From DATNPX01 sp036702975 (lineage in GTDB: Bacteria > Cyanobacteriota > Vampirovibrionia > Obscuribacterales > Obscuribacteraceae), in assembly GCA_036702975.1 (NCBI GenBank), contig DATNPX010000026.1, positions 62,001-126,000 of the forward strand: a stretch of 64,000 nucleotides of DNA. The letters run 5' to 3'. The notes under the pieces were generated by a model, which worked only from the letters and a program-made list of their open reading frames with translations, was not told the DNA's origin and searched no databases. A program made the position numbers and the translations under genes. Shown here in pieces: positions 33,669 to 42,701 of this stretch. Each line of letters starts with the position of its first letter. Within the stretch, counting starts at the first letter, position 1.

Positions 33669-34826
33669 GTGGACTCACTAACGAGGCGAATTCCAATCGG
33701 TGCGCCATGTTTCAATGGCAATGAAAAGCAATATCTGATGGAGTGCATCGACTCAGCCAAGATATCGGCCACCGGACGATTCGTCGATGAGTTCGAGCGT
33801 CAATTTGCCCAATATTGCGAAGCGAGCCATGCTTTCACCTGCAGCAGTGGCACCGCGGCTCTTCACCTGGCCCTTATGGCGCATGACGTCAAGCCAGGCG
33901 ACGAGATTATAGTGCCCAGTCTCACCTATATCGCAGCGGCCAATGCCGTTACTTATTGCGGCGCCAAGCCAGTTTTCATTGATAGCGAAAAAGACACTTG
34001 GAACCTCGATCCTGCTTTGATCGAACGCGCAATTACACCACGCACTAAAGCAATCATCCCCGTGCATCTTTATGGGCATCCTTGCGAGATGGACCCAATT
34101 CTAGAAATTGCCGGTCGTCATAATCTCACGGTTATCGAAGACGCGGGCGAGGCGTATGGTGCCATGTACAGGGGCAAACGGGTAGGCTCGTTCGGGCAAA
34201 CATCCACATTCTCTTTTTATGGCAACTCGATTATCACAAGCGGAGAAGGCGGAGTTGTCGTGACAAACGACGACAACGTTGCCGCAAGAGTGAGATTACT
34301 ACGCGGTCAGGGTGTCGACAAAGAACGAAAATACTGGTTCGACACTATAAGCTACAACTACCGAATGAGCAATCTCCAAGCCGCAGTGGCCCTTGCTCAG
34401 CTGGAAAAAATCGATTGGCACGTCGAACAAAGAAGAAGGGTGGCTACACTTTACAATAAGCACCTGGCGGCGCTCGGAGACGAGCTGATGACGCAGGCCG
34501 AAAAACCATGGGTAACGCACGCCTACTGGATGTATTCGATCTTGCTAAGAAAGCGAAGTGGCGAAAAGCGCGACTTGCTTATGCATCAACTTGCAGAAAA
34601 TGGAATCGAAACGCGTCCGATTTTCTATCCGCTGCATACATTGCCACCGTATGAGACACTACACAAAGCAACGGTCACAGCGAACAACGGTCTTGCTTCA
34701 GACATGCATTTGCCGTTTACGAGTTTCATCGCCGCTCGAGGAATAAATCTTCCTACTCACGCCACATTGAGCGAAAAGGACATTGAGTTCATTGTCCTGA
34801 AGCTCAAAGAACATCTAAGAGCCTAA
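33669..34826 (+). CDS. DegT/DnrJ/EryC1/StrS-family protein with Ser in place of the PLP lysine
   Basis: 385 residues from a GTG at 33669; a TTG at 33564 would add a 35-residue non-conserved extension. The family fold is clear: IPIGAPCFNGNEKQYLMECI, FTCSSGTAALHLAL, DEIIVPSLTYIAAANAV, VIEDAGEAYGAMYRGKRVG. The motif SFYGNKxITTGEGG, where Lys forms the Schiff base with PLP, reads SFYGNSIITSGEGG here: codon TCG at 34227-34229, residue 187. The Asp that contacts the pyridine ring is kept. Ordinary aminotransfer is thus unlikely. ColD- and E1-type members replace the Lys by His and act as PMP-dependent dehydratases, so a sugar 3-dehydratase is one option. Its neighbours are GDP-sugar genes. Confidence 0.85.
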   Translation: MDSLTRRIPIGAPCFNGNEKQYLMECIDSAKISATGRFVDEFERQFAQYCEASHAFTCSSGTAALHLALMAHDVKPGDEIIVPSLTYIAAANAVTYCGAKPVFIDSEKDTWNLDPALIERAITPRTKAIIPVHLYGHPCEMDPILEIAGRHNLTVIEDAGEAYGAMYRGKRVGSFGQTSTFSFYGNSIITSGEGGVVVTNDDNVAARVRLLRGQGVDKERKYWFDTISYNYRMSNLQAAVALAQLEKIDWHVEQRRRVATLYNKHLAALGDELMTQAEKPWVTHAYWMYSILLRKRSGEKRDLLMHQLAENGIETRPIFYPLHTLPPYETLHKATVTANNGLASDMHLPFTSFIAARGINLPTHATLSEKDIEFIVLKLKEHLRA

Positions 34827-35017
34827 ACGAGTTTCAATGTCATTTTTTGCTTGAATGTTTGCTCATAATCAACACTAAAATTAGTCACATCACATATAGC
34901 GAATCCTGTGCGCCTTTGCAGCCTCAAAAATGCGAACAGATTATGAAAATTCTTAGTCGCCAGAGTTGACAAGACAAACTGCCAAGTACTACCTTTAGGG
35001 CTTCTATTGCTCAACAG

Positions 35018-35818
35018 GTGACGATTGTGGAATCAACCGCCGTGCTCTCGAAAGAACGCGCTGTTAAGCCTGTTTACCCAGGTGGCAGAGCCAAAGTCGT
35101 TGTCACCATGCCGGCTTACAACGCCGCAAAAACTCTGGTGAAGACCTGGGAAGACATCCCGCACGACATGATTTCACAAATCATCATGGTCGACGACTGT
35201 TCACACGACTCTACTGTTTCTATCGGACAATCATTAAATCTCACCGTGATCAGACATCCGCACAATGTCGGTTATGGAGGCAATCAGAAAACCGGCTATC
35301 TTGAAGCTCTGCGCAACGACGCTGACATAGTGATTATGTTGCATCCTGATTACCAGTACGATCCAACCAAGATTCCTGAACTCATAGCTCCGATTTTGGC
35401 TGGCGAAGCCGATATTGTTCTTGGTTCGCGATTCCTAAACAATGGTGCCCTAAAAGGTGGCATGCCAATGTACAAGTTCATCGCCAACCGATTCTTGACC
35501 ACGAGCCAAAATCTCGTTCTTGGCACCAACTTGTCGGAGTTTCATACCGGCTATCGTGCCTACAGTAAGAAGTTTCTAGAAACAGTTCCTTTTCTGCGCA
35601 ACTCCACTGACTTTGTTTTCGATGCCGAAATACTGGCCCAGGCGATTGCATTCAATTTCCGCATCGCTGAAATAGGCGTCGCCACTCGATATTTCCCAGA
35701 AGCGTCATCGATCAACTTCAGGCGCAGCTGCATTTACGGTTTGGGCGTACTGAACACGCTTTTGAAATATGCGCTGACGAAAGCGAAAATTATCAACTGC
35801 GAACTGTTTACGAAGTAA
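35018..35818 (+). CDS. GT2 glycosyltransferase of the polyprenyl-phosphate (DPM1/GtrB-like) type
   Basis: 266 residues from a GTG at 35018. A compact GT-A domain: VVVTMPAYNAAKTLVKTWED, IIMVDDCSHDSTVSI, and VIRHPHNVGYGGNQKTGYLE, the last typical of dolichol/undecaprenyl-phosphate sugar transferases. MLHPDYQYDP occupies the acidic catalytic position. No membrane helices follow, as in DPM1-type members. It probably loads a sugar onto undecaprenyl phosphate at the inner-membrane surface. Its stop overlaps the next gene's ATG (TAATG). That gene encodes a GT-C-like membrane protein, and such pairs often supply and use polyprenyl-phosphate sugars. Confidence 0.85.
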   Translation: MTIVESTAVLSKERAVKPVYPGGRAKVVVTMPAYNAAKTLVKTWEDIPHDMISQIIMVDDCSHDSTVSIGQSLNLTVIRHPHNVGYGGNQKTGYLEALRNDADIVIMLHPDYQYDPTKIPELIAPILAGEADIVLGSRFLNNGALKGGMPMYKFIANRFLTTSQNLVLGTNLSEFHTGYRAYSKKFLETVPFLRNSTDFVFDAEILAQAIAFNFRIAEIGVATRYFPEASSINFRRSCIYGLGVLNTLLKYALTKAKIINCELFTK

Positions 35819-37131
35819 TGATCAAGCTGCAAGAAAGAGTCTCAGACAAGTCAGTCGAGGCAGACTCTGGGCAGCTGCATCAAATTGATTCTGCACCAGG
35901 CGCGCAAGCGACGCCGATTTCGGCTCGCGAAAAGCTTCTGTACATAGTCTTGTTCATGGCTCTCGTCACCATTCGCATACCAAACGTTCTCAACGGACGT
36001 TTCTGGGCTGAGGAAGGCACAATTTTCTTTCGCAACGCCTGGCACATGCCCTGGTATGAAGCTCTGTTCGTCTCTTACGGCGGATACATCAACATAACAG
36101 CAAATGGCTTTTCAGTGCTGGCAGCGCATCTGGTGCCGCTGGAGAAAGCTTGCTACATAACTTCGCTGTGTGGGCTTGCAGTGCAAACAATTCCCGCCGT
36201 TTTGCTATGCCTGAGCCAAGACAAGTGGCTGAGGAATAGAACTACGCTGATCACCGCTCTCCTCATTGTTGCGACGCTTCCACTTTCGCAAGAAGTTTGG
36301 CTCAGCACCATTGGCAGTCAGTGCCACCTTAATCTATGCGCCGCATTGATTCTTGTTCTGGCAGTCAGGAACGATTGGGTCAAGCACTTCAACCGAATAG
36401 TGCTCGTGCTAGGACCTCTAAGTGGACCTGGGGCAGCATTTATGGTGCCACTCTATTTTGCACGTGCATGGTTTGACCGCTCGAAAGAACGATTGATTCA
36501 AGCGCTAATTCTCAGCGCCGCTACCGCTGTCCAGCTACTTATTTTCTGGCGTCCGCAAGAAAGATCGATGGGTCTTGAACCTGTTTTATTGCTTAGCACC
36601 TGGTTTATAAAACATCTGATCTGTCCGATGTTTGGCTTTGCAGAAAGCCTAGAAATGACCAAGTTGTGGCGCGACAAGTATTTAGAAGGGCACATTCCAT
36701 CGGTTCCAGCCCTCATTGCCAGCGTGGTCCTCTTAGGACTATTCGCATTCGTTGCCTACCGAAGCAAAGAGAAGGCGCCAAGATGGCTCTTCGGGTCGGG
36801 CCTAATCTTATGGATTTTAAGTTCTTACGGCTGCTTAGGTGACCGAACGATGCTGCTAATCCCAGGTGCAAACGAAAGGTACGCGTTTGCTCCACAGGTG
36901 TTATTCGAGCTGGCGATTCTTTGTCTTGCCACCACAAGCACCGGTTGGACAAAGACAATATGCCGCTCGCTAATAATTTGGCTCATAGTCATTGCTGCTC
37001 ACGAATATTTTTTGTCGCCTGGTTTTTATTCGACAGGTCCGAGTTGGCGCTCAGAAGTTAGACACTGGCGAGCCGACCCGAGTTACGTTCCAAAAGCATG
37101 GCCGATTCCTGGATGGGAAGTCCATCTCTAG
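35818..37131 (+). CDS. Polytopic GT-C-like membrane protein, paralogue of the protein at 1628-3013
   Basis: 437 residues with about ten hydrophobic segments after a 40-residue hydrophilic start. RFWAEEGTIFF follows the first segment and offers acidic residues in the first outward loop, as in GT-C glycosyltransferases. LGPLSGPGAAFMVPLYFAR and the C-terminal GPSWRSEVRHWRADPSY match the paralogue at 1628-3013. Coupled start (TAATG) with a polyprenyl-phosphate-type GT2. I infer that it takes the polyprenyl-phosphate sugar and adds it to a glycan outside. A named family could not be assigned. Confidence 0.6.
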   Translation: MIKLQERVSDKSVEADSGQLHQIDSAPGAQATPISAREKLLYIVLFMALVTIRIPNVLNGRFWAEEGTIFFRNAWHMPWYEALFVSYGGYINITANGFSVLAAHLVPLEKACYITSLCGLAVQTIPAVLLCLSQDKWLRNRTTLITALLIVATLPLSQEVWLSTIGSQCHLNLCAALILVLAVRNDWVKHFNRIVLVLGPLSGPGAAFMVPLYFARAWFDRSKERLIQALILSAATAVQLLIFWRPQERSMGLEPVLLLSTWFIKHLICPMFGFAESLEMTKLWRDKYLEGHIPSVPALIASVVLLGLFAFVAYRSKEKAPRWLFGSGLILWILSSYGCLGDRTMLLIPGANERYAFAPQVLFELAILCLATTSTGWTKTICRSLIIWLIVIAAHEYFLSPGFYSTGPSWRSEVRHWRADPSYVPKAWPIPGWEVHL

Positions 37132-37160
37132 GAACTCATAAGGTGTCAAAAGGCTTCCTT

Positions 37161-37192
37161 TAGCAGATTGAGCCAGATAGCAGATTGAACCA
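37161..37192 (+). repeat. Direct repeat upstream of the 800-residue membrane protein gene
   Basis: TAGCAGATTGAGCCA (37161-37175) and TAGCAGATTGAACCA (37178-37192) differ by one base. They lie between the stop at 37131 and the ATG at 37199, ending six bases before the start codon. They could be a binding site, or a small duplication. Confidence 0.5.
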
Positions 37193-37198
37193 AAGAAA

Positions 37199-39601
37199 AT
37201 GCAAACGACATCGAAACCGACTAACACAAATCCAGCTTCGGCCAGCTCATCGAAGAGCCAGTCCGTAACTGGAATTTTAAATGCCAGCGTGCTCGTACTC
37301 TCAACAATCCTGGCCGTTTACGGCTACCGCGCAGCTTGGGGCAACTATTTTACAGGCGACGATTTTGTTTATATCAATTGGCTAAGAACAGCCTGGATAG
37401 ATCCAAACAAGTTATGGAACGTGTTCTGGACAAACTCGTTAGATGCAGTGGCGACTCATTTCTATCGTCCGCTATTGTCCTTGTCTATGGCTCTGGACAA
37501 ATATATCTGGGACTGGAATGCTCTCGGTTTTCACTTCACGAACCTTCTTTTTCATGCAGCCTGCAGCGCTTTAGTTTTCTTCATTGTCAAAGACCTCTTA
37601 CTCCCACAGCTGACAACAGCCAAAACCGAAAGCACAAAACTCTGGCCGAGCTTATCCGCTGGACTTTTTTTGCTTTATCCGTTGCATCCCGAAGTCGTTA
37701 CCTGGATAGGCGGGCGGGTTGATACCTTCGTCACTGCATTCTTCCTCGCCGCTCTTTATTGCTTTGGGCGCTGGCGGATGTCAGAGAGACGAAGGTGGTT
37801 CAACTTATCGATTGGCTCTGCTGTTCTTGCGCTCTGTTCTAAGGAGTCGGCTATCGTACTGCCACCGGTTTTGGTGGCGTATGAGTATTTTTCGAATATT
37901 TCTTACAAACCGCAAACTCCATCCCAGCAATCATTTAGAGTCCTGAAATCATCTATAAGTAGCACCAAAGCCTTCTGGCTGGTTTTGGCGGTTTATTTTG
38001 TCGTTCGCCGCATATCTCTCGGCACTTTCATAGGTGGCTATGACAACAGTCTTTGCCTCGGCACAGATTTTTCAGTCTTGTGTGCGAACTGGCTAAACAG
38101 CATTGCGATGATGCTTGTGCCAGTCAACCTGTCACTTATCGAGGGCGGCAAGACTTTCTTACTTCTTATCTGGGCCGCAGCCGTTATAGCATTACTCGGA
38201 AGCTTGTTTGCCGCCTATTTGAGAATGAGCGCATTACGTCCTCAAGTAAACTGCCTCTTCGCCATGACCGTGCTCACGCTGATTCCGGTTTATAAATTGA
38301 TGTCGATCTGTACAGATCTTCAGTCGAGCAGACTCGCTTACCTTGCCACTGCACCGCTCTGTTGCTTACTAGCGCTGGGCTGTTGCACGCTAGCTTTGCC
38401 GAAGTTCAAACAAAGCGTAGCATTATGCGCTGGAATCTCATTGCTCGGACTAGCCGCTTTTTTCCTCCACAACAACAACGTCGCATGGAAACGTGCAGGT
38501 GAAGCCTCTAACAGCGTTCAGGCAACGTTGAAATCTCTTATGACAAAAGGCGTATCATCTAGCATTATGTTTGGGTTGCCAGACACCATCTGCGGCGCTT
38601 ATGTTTGCAGAAACGCACTAGGTTCAATGACCGATGAGAAAGTGAAGGTTACATCCCTTCCGCCCTTAAAATTTCAATGCTGTCCACCTTATACAAAAAA
38701 CGCAATCATTGACGCACAGCCTCCATCATTGTTCGCCTGGCGCAATGAAGGATTCGAGTTAAAGCCCGTACTTGTTCCTGCAAAATCAATCACTGAGCCC
38801 GCCGTTTTCGCTGGGGAAAACCTGAGATCACTTGTCGATGCTGAATCCTTAAGAACACTTTCTGCAAAGAAGACAGAGCTTCTCATACAAAAGAACCGAT
38901 TGGTCGCAGTCAAACTCCCGCTACGGCGCTCAGCAATCGACGGAATTCTGGTAGAAGTGGACTCTGCAAGACTGCCAAAATCATTTAGGGCTCTCGACCT
39001 GCAACTCTTCTTTCCGAATTCAATCACTGGACAGTCAGTAATTGCAGGGTGCGATCCGCATTTAGAGCGCGACCGGCAGCTGGTTGTTTTTGCGACGCGC
39101 GGGCATTCCGACTGGATCTTCGACGGACAGGAGTCTGATGTCATTACCATCTCGTCGGCTAACGCCTACGATGTTTTCGTAAAGTCTGTTAGTTTTATTC
39201 CGCTCAAGACCGTGGCACCTGTGCTTAGCTGTACCGATGTGACTTCAAGGTTGGACATGCAGCATCCCAACCGAAACCATCAGTTAGGAATGGTTGAGTT
39301 TACATCGTCGACTCCTGCTACGACCATTCGCATTGACGCGTCAAAGGTAAAAAACGCTGCAAAAGTAAGATTGGAGCTATCTAGACCGGACATTCCATTC
39401 GACTATCCAAACAGTTCAGAGCAAAACGAACGCGATTTTCCGACTAGAATTGATTTCGAAAATACTACTGCAGAGGCTCTAATTTCGCGTAAAATGCTCA
39501 AACCCGGGCTATGCACGGTAAGGGCGTGGGCGTTGGACAAGCATGGTGCACCGACAGGTCTGGCAAGCGATCATCTCTACTTAGCATCAAACTCCGATTA
39601 A
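37199..39601 (+). CDS. Large GT-C/PMT-like membrane glycosyltransferase with soluble C-terminal domain
   Basis: 800 residues. Residues 1 to about 430 hold roughly eleven hydrophobic segments. NYFTGDDFVYINWLRTAW after the first segment gives the acidic loop of GT39/PMT-like enzymes, followed by FYRPLLSLSMALDKYIWDWN and PLHPEVVTWIGGRVDTF, segments common in GT-C and TMTC-type proteins. Residues ~430-800 are soluble, probably periplasmic, with beta-rich character and no named fold. It probably transfers a sugar from a polyprenyl-phosphate donor to a glycan or protein on the outer face of the inner membrane. It is 67 bases downstream of the GT-C-like gene, in the same direction. Confidence 0.7.
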   Translation: MQTTSKPTNTNPASASSSKSQSVTGILNASVLVLSTILAVYGYRAAWGNYFTGDDFVYINWLRTAWIDPNKLWNVFWTNSLDAVATHFYRPLLSLSMALDKYIWDWNALGFHFTNLLFHAACSALVFFIVKDLLLPQLTTAKTESTKLWPSLSAGLFLLYPLHPEVVTWIGGRVDTFVTAFFLAALYCFGRWRMSERRRWFNLSIGSAVLALCSKESAIVLPPVLVAYEYFSNISYKPQTPSQQSFRVLKSSISSTKAFWLVLAVYFVVRRISLGTFIGGYDNSLCLGTDFSVLCANWLNSIAMMLVPVNLSLIEGGKTFLLLIWAAAVIALLGSLFAAYLRMSALRPQVNCLFAMTVLTLIPVYKLMSICTDLQSSRLAYLATAPLCCLLALGCCTLALPKFKQSVALCAGISLLGLAAFFLHNNNVAWKRAGEASNSVQATLKSLMTKGVSSSIMFGLPDTICGAYVCRNALGSMTDEKVKVTSLPPLKFQCCPPYTKNAIIDAQPPSLFAWRNEGFELKPVLVPAKSITEPAVFAGENLRSLVDAESLRTLSAKKTELLIQKNRLVAVKLPLRRSAIDGILVEVDSARLPKSFRALDLQLFFPNSITGQSVIAGCDPHLERDRQLVVFATRGHSDWIFDGQESDVITISSANAYDVFVKSVSFIPLKTVAPVLSCTDVTSRLDMQHPNRNHQLGMVEFTSSTPATTIRIDASKVKNAAKVRLELSRPDIPFDYPNSSEQNERDFPTRIDFENTTAEALISRKMLKPGLCTVRAWALDKHGAPTGLASDHLYLASNSD

Positions 39602-39612
39602 GATACGACAGC

Positions 39613-39673
39613 GAGTTTAGAAAAAAAGAGTTAGAAAAAAAAGAGTTAAAAAAAAGAGTTAAAAAAAAGAAGG
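39613..39673 (+). repeat. A-rich 13-15 bp tandem repeat directly before the fcl start
   Basis: Four imperfect units of GAGTT(A/TA)(G)AAAAAAA run from 39613 to the ribosome site. The last unit ends AAGAAGG, which serves the ATG at 39674. Homopolymer runs of 7-8 A in each unit are prone to slippage and would alter the untranslated spacing only. Confidence 0.75.
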
Positions 39674-40636
39674 ATGGCTGAGGTTTTCAAAAAAATTGTA
39701 GTTACAGGCGGTGCCGGATTTCTTGGATCTCGCGTCGTATCGCTTCTGCAACGCCGGGGTCATGGAGAGGTTTACCCACTCCGAAGCAAAGAATATAATC
39801 TTCTCGAGCAAACCGAAGTACGGGCACTGATTGAAGACCAGAAACCGGACCTTGTTATTCACTCTGCCGCCGCCATTGGTGGCATTGGCGCCAATCGCAG
39901 CGAACCCGGTAAATATTTCTACGAAAACGCCATTATGGGAGTCATGCTTCAAGAAGAAGCACGAAAGGGCGGAGTCAAAAAGTTTCTCTCCATAGGCACA
40001 GTCTGTTCATATCCGAAATTCACTCTAGTTCCGTTTTGTGAAGACAATCTGTGGGACGGCTATCCGGAGGAGACAAACGGTCCCTACGGTTTGGCGAAGA
40101 AGATGGTGATGGTGCAGGCACAAGCATACAGGCAACAGTACGGGTTCAACACCGTGCATCTTTTGATGGCGAATCTTTATGGTCCTGGTGACAATTTTGA
40201 CCCAGAAAAGTCGCACGTGATACCAGCCATGATCAAAAAGTGCCTCGAGGCAAAAGCAGCTAGACAAGACACAATCGAACTGTGGGGTGACGGCTCAGCA
40301 TCACGAGAATTTCTCCACGTTGATGATGCAGCCATGGCAGTGGTGTTGGCTGCTGAGCGCTACAACCAATCAGATCCTATAAACATTGGCTCGGGTGGCG
40401 AAGTAACTATCAAAGACCTAGCGGTTAAAGTAGCTGCCATGACAGGATTTGAAGGAACGTTCATCTGGGACACAAGCAAACCCAACGGTCAACCTCGACG
40501 CAAACTAGACACAAGTCGTGCCAGGGAGAGATTCGGCTTCGAACAAAAGGTGGATTTCGACTATGGTTTGAGAGAGACTATCGAATGGTATCAATCATCA
40601 ACTCTCGTTCCATCAGGCACTGCAGGGCTGCATTAG
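39674..40636 (+). CDS. fcl: GDP-L-fucose synthase
   Basis: 320 residues, normal for the family. Extended SDR: VVTGGAGFLGSRVVSLLQRR (NADP loop), AAAIGGIGANRSEPGKYFYE (typical of Fcl), GTVCSYPKFTLVPF with the conserved Cys (Thr in place of the catalytic Ser), GPYGLAKKMV (YxxxK) and KSHVIPAMIKKCLEA with the conserved His. It epimerises at C3/C5 and reduces GDP-4-keto-6-deoxymannose to GDP-L-fucose with NADPH. The A-rich repeat ends at its ribosome site. Its 3' end overlaps the convergent FDxxYY-repeat gene by 59 bases. The GT11 fucosyltransferase at 41765-42664 would use the product. Confidence 0.93.
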   Translation: MAEVFKKIVVTGGAGFLGSRVVSLLQRRGHGEVYPLRSKEYNLLEQTEVRALIEDQKPDLVIHSAAAIGGIGANRSEPGKYFYENAIMGVMLQEEARKGGVKKFLSIGTVCSYPKFTLVPFCEDNLWDGYPEETNGPYGLAKKMVMVQAQAYRQQYGFNTVHLLMANLYGPGDNFDPEKSHVIPAMIKKCLEAKAARQDTIELWGDGSASREFLHVDDAAMAVVLAAERYNQSDPINIGSGGEVTIKDLAVKVAAMTGFEGTFIWDTSKPNGQPRRKLDTSRARERFGFEQKVDFDYGLRETIEWYQSSTLVPSGTAGLH

Positions 40637-41744
40637 CACGAATTTGTGTATCATCGGCATTAGCGATGGCATAGCTTATTGCATGCACAAAAGTCTTAGC
40701 AACGAGCACCTCTGCAGGTAACAGACTCAATTGTGTTGGATGCAGAAGCGCAGATATCTCACTTGCTTCAGGAGCCACCACCAAAAGTCCGTCCTTAATT
40801 GCAGCGAGCAGGAGTTCCGAAACCGGGCTGTCAAAAACAGGATTTACGAAAATCGAGCAGTCTTGAAAGAGCGAATCTTCCGCCCCGAACACGCACTTAT
40901 GCAAGTTATGCGGGCTCCAATCAACATCCGGCAGACAGGCCCGATGAATGTGAAACTGAACATGCGGCATAGATTCAACAACCTCTTGAAAGAGCGACTG
41001 CTCCCAAGTCGTCATAAGTGCACTGCCCCAATAGACAGGACCAGCGGAGTTTGGCCGACGAGCAGTTCCGAAATCTTGTGATTCTAAACTGGCGGAAAGC
41101 AACTCCTCGCTGAAGGAATTTGTAATTGGACACCTTGCCAGCCGGCCTTCATCGCGGCCGTAGCGACTATAGTGTTCGGAGGGATCGATACTTGCTCCCG
41201 CTACGTCAGGATAGGCGGTCAAATAGTACTCGCGGTCGAAGGGCACTGCGGCCCGCCTGTGCTGATCGACGCCAATGCGCAGATAATGCTCAAGTGGCTC
41301 GCGGCCACTAATTACAACTTCTGGGTAGCACATCATGTAATAGCGAGGGTCAAAGTGTTTGTGCGGTGGCACCTTGTCTCTTAGTGGCAAATCAGCGTAG
41401 TGGCGCAGGGGATTCACACCGTCACGTCGTTCTTGATGACATGCCAAATAAAACTGTGAGTCGAAAAATCTATTCGGTAACCGCCCTTCGAAAGCACCAT
41501 GCAAGATGTAATGAAGAAGTGGATTCACGCCAGCAGCTGCAACGTCCCTATATCGCTCCAAATAGAATGACGTGTGAAAGAGGGGATGCGGATCGAATCC
41601 TTTCTGCACCCCCTCGATAAAATAATGCCGCACCAGCGATTCGATATTCAAATCTCCGACTTGACGCCTATAGTAACTCTCATCAAATAAGCCGCTTTCT
41701 TTTACGACCGTGATTTGTTCATCAACTCGCATTTTTCTACTCAA
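40578..41744 (-). CDS. FDxxYY-repeat protein with a remnant glycosyltransferase-like C-terminus
   Basis: 388 residues. Residues ~18-205 contain five ~35-residue repeats of the form FDxxYYxxxYPDVxxxxxxP followed by LxHYxxxGxxEGR (for example FHTSFYLERYRDVAAAGVNP, FDREYYLTAYPDVAGASIDP). The same repeats occur in the 1432-residue glycosyltransferase at 47345. Residues ~225-388 (VYWGSALMTTWEQSLFQEVV, then SPVSELLLAAIKDGLLVVAP) resemble the end of a GT4 domain, but the N-terminal half of a GT fold is missing. It may be a scaffold, or a decayed enzyme. It leads the leftward strand downstream of GT11 and overlaps fcl by 59 bases at the 3' end. Confidence 0.7.
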   Translation of the reverse strand: MSRKMRVDEQITVVKESGLFDESYYRRQVGDLNIESLVRHYFIEGVQKGFDPHPLFHTSFYLERYRDVAAAGVNPLLHYILHGAFEGRLPNRFFDSQFYLACHQERRDGVNPLRHYADLPLRDKVPPHKHFDPRYYMMCYPEVVISGREPLEHYLRIGVDQHRRAAVPFDREYYLTAYPDVAGASIDPSEHYSRYGRDEGRLARCPITNSFSEELLSASLESQDFGTARRPNSAGPVYWGSALMTTWEQSLFQEVVESMPHVQFHIHRACLPDVDWSPHNLHKCVFGAEDSLFQDCSIFVNPVFDSPVSELLLAAIKDGLLVVAPEASEISALLHPTQLSLLPAEVLVAKTFVHAISYAIANADDTQIRANAALQCLMERELMIDTIR

Positions 41745-41764
41745 TTGTTTAGAACAAACTATGG

Positions 41765-42664
41765 TCAGAACTTGATCCAGCTTTCAACATTTAAATCCGG
41801 CTCCGGCGTACCGGGAAACTTGTGGTTGAAATCGGCAAAAAAGCGCTCAGGTTCAACAACAATCTTATCGGGAGCATCTCCTAGATATGCCGCTAGCCAA
41901 CTGAACGTGCTGTTGGCTATAACAAAATGCTTGCACGCTCTCATCAGATAGAAGTCTACAGGTGGATCGAACGAGCCGCTCACATAAGTTGTTGGCACAT
42001 TCAATGTTAGCTCATTGCGGCACCAGTCTACATCGTTTGAGAAAATGAAAACGTGTGGATTATTCACGCGCTCTTCTAAGTACCGAAGTGCCTGCTGATA
42101 ATACTCTGCAGAGCATACACCATAAGTTTTATTGATATCCGCATTGCTAGCGTAGTCTCCGCGTCGCACGTGCAATGCAATAGAGTTGCATGTCTTGATC
42201 TTGTCGAGTAGACCCTCATCAAATTGAACAAACTCCTCACGTAAACGTTGAACTTCCTTTACAATCTCGGGTCGGATCTCATCAATATATCTCTCGTGTT
42301 GGAAATAGCCTTCCAGATAGTGATTATTCTTGATACTCAGAATTTTTTCGTCATACGGTGGCGTTCGTTCCAAAAAATGGGTTGGGCTCACATAGTTGGC
42401 TACATGGAGTTTTTTAGTGAATCCGAATCCAAATGTATGAAAAATGTAGGGGTCAGCAAGTTCAAATATCTCTTGTTCAGTTGCTATCTGATAGTCGCAC
42501 TGAAAATAGTCGAGCTGAAATTTCCAGACATTGTCCAAGCGCCCGAAAGCAGAAAGGTCCAATTTAACTGCCATACCAAGCCGCTTCGCCACCTGTCTGG
42601 CGGTTGCGTATTGAAAGAGCTGGTTACCAAATCCGTTGATAATCTGAACAACAATCAAGGACAA
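41765..42664 (-). CDS. Alpha-1,2-fucosyltransferase (GT11)
   Basis: 299 residues, normal for bacterial GT11. Signatures: VQIINGFGNQLFQYATARQV at the N-terminus, IALHVRRGDYAS in the middle (the HxRRxD motif that binds GDP-fucose) and VIANSTFSWLAAYLGD near the C-terminus. It transfers L-fucose from GDP-L-fucose to a galactose or similar acceptor, forming an alpha-1,2 link, in the cytoplasm. The donor is made by Fcl next door, and the GMD-like gene at 31854 may supply the precursor. Twenty bases separate it from the FDxxYY-repeat gene downstream. Confidence 0.92.
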   Translation of the reverse strand: MSLIVVQIINGFGNQLFQYATARQVAKRLGMAVKLDLSAFGRLDNVWKFQLDYFQCDYQIATEQEIFELADPYIFHTFGFGFTKKLHVANYVSPTHFLERTPPYDEKILSIKNNHYLEGYFQHERYIDEIRPEIVKEVQRLREEFVQFDEGLLDKIKTCNSIALHVRRGDYASNADINKTYGVCSAEYYQQALRYLEERVNNPHVFIFSNDVDWCRNELTLNVPTTYVSGSFDPPVDFYLMRACKHFVIANSTFSWLAAYLGDAPDKIVVEPERFFADFNHKFPGTPEPDLNVESWIKF

Positions 42665-42701
42665 TTATCCAGCGAGTAAAGTGTGCTTACAAAATATTGA
42701 A

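Noticed and set aside
34966..34994. TTGACA upstream of the GT2 gene at 35018 as a promoter
   Set aside because: No acceptable -10 hexamer lies 15-19 bases downstream.
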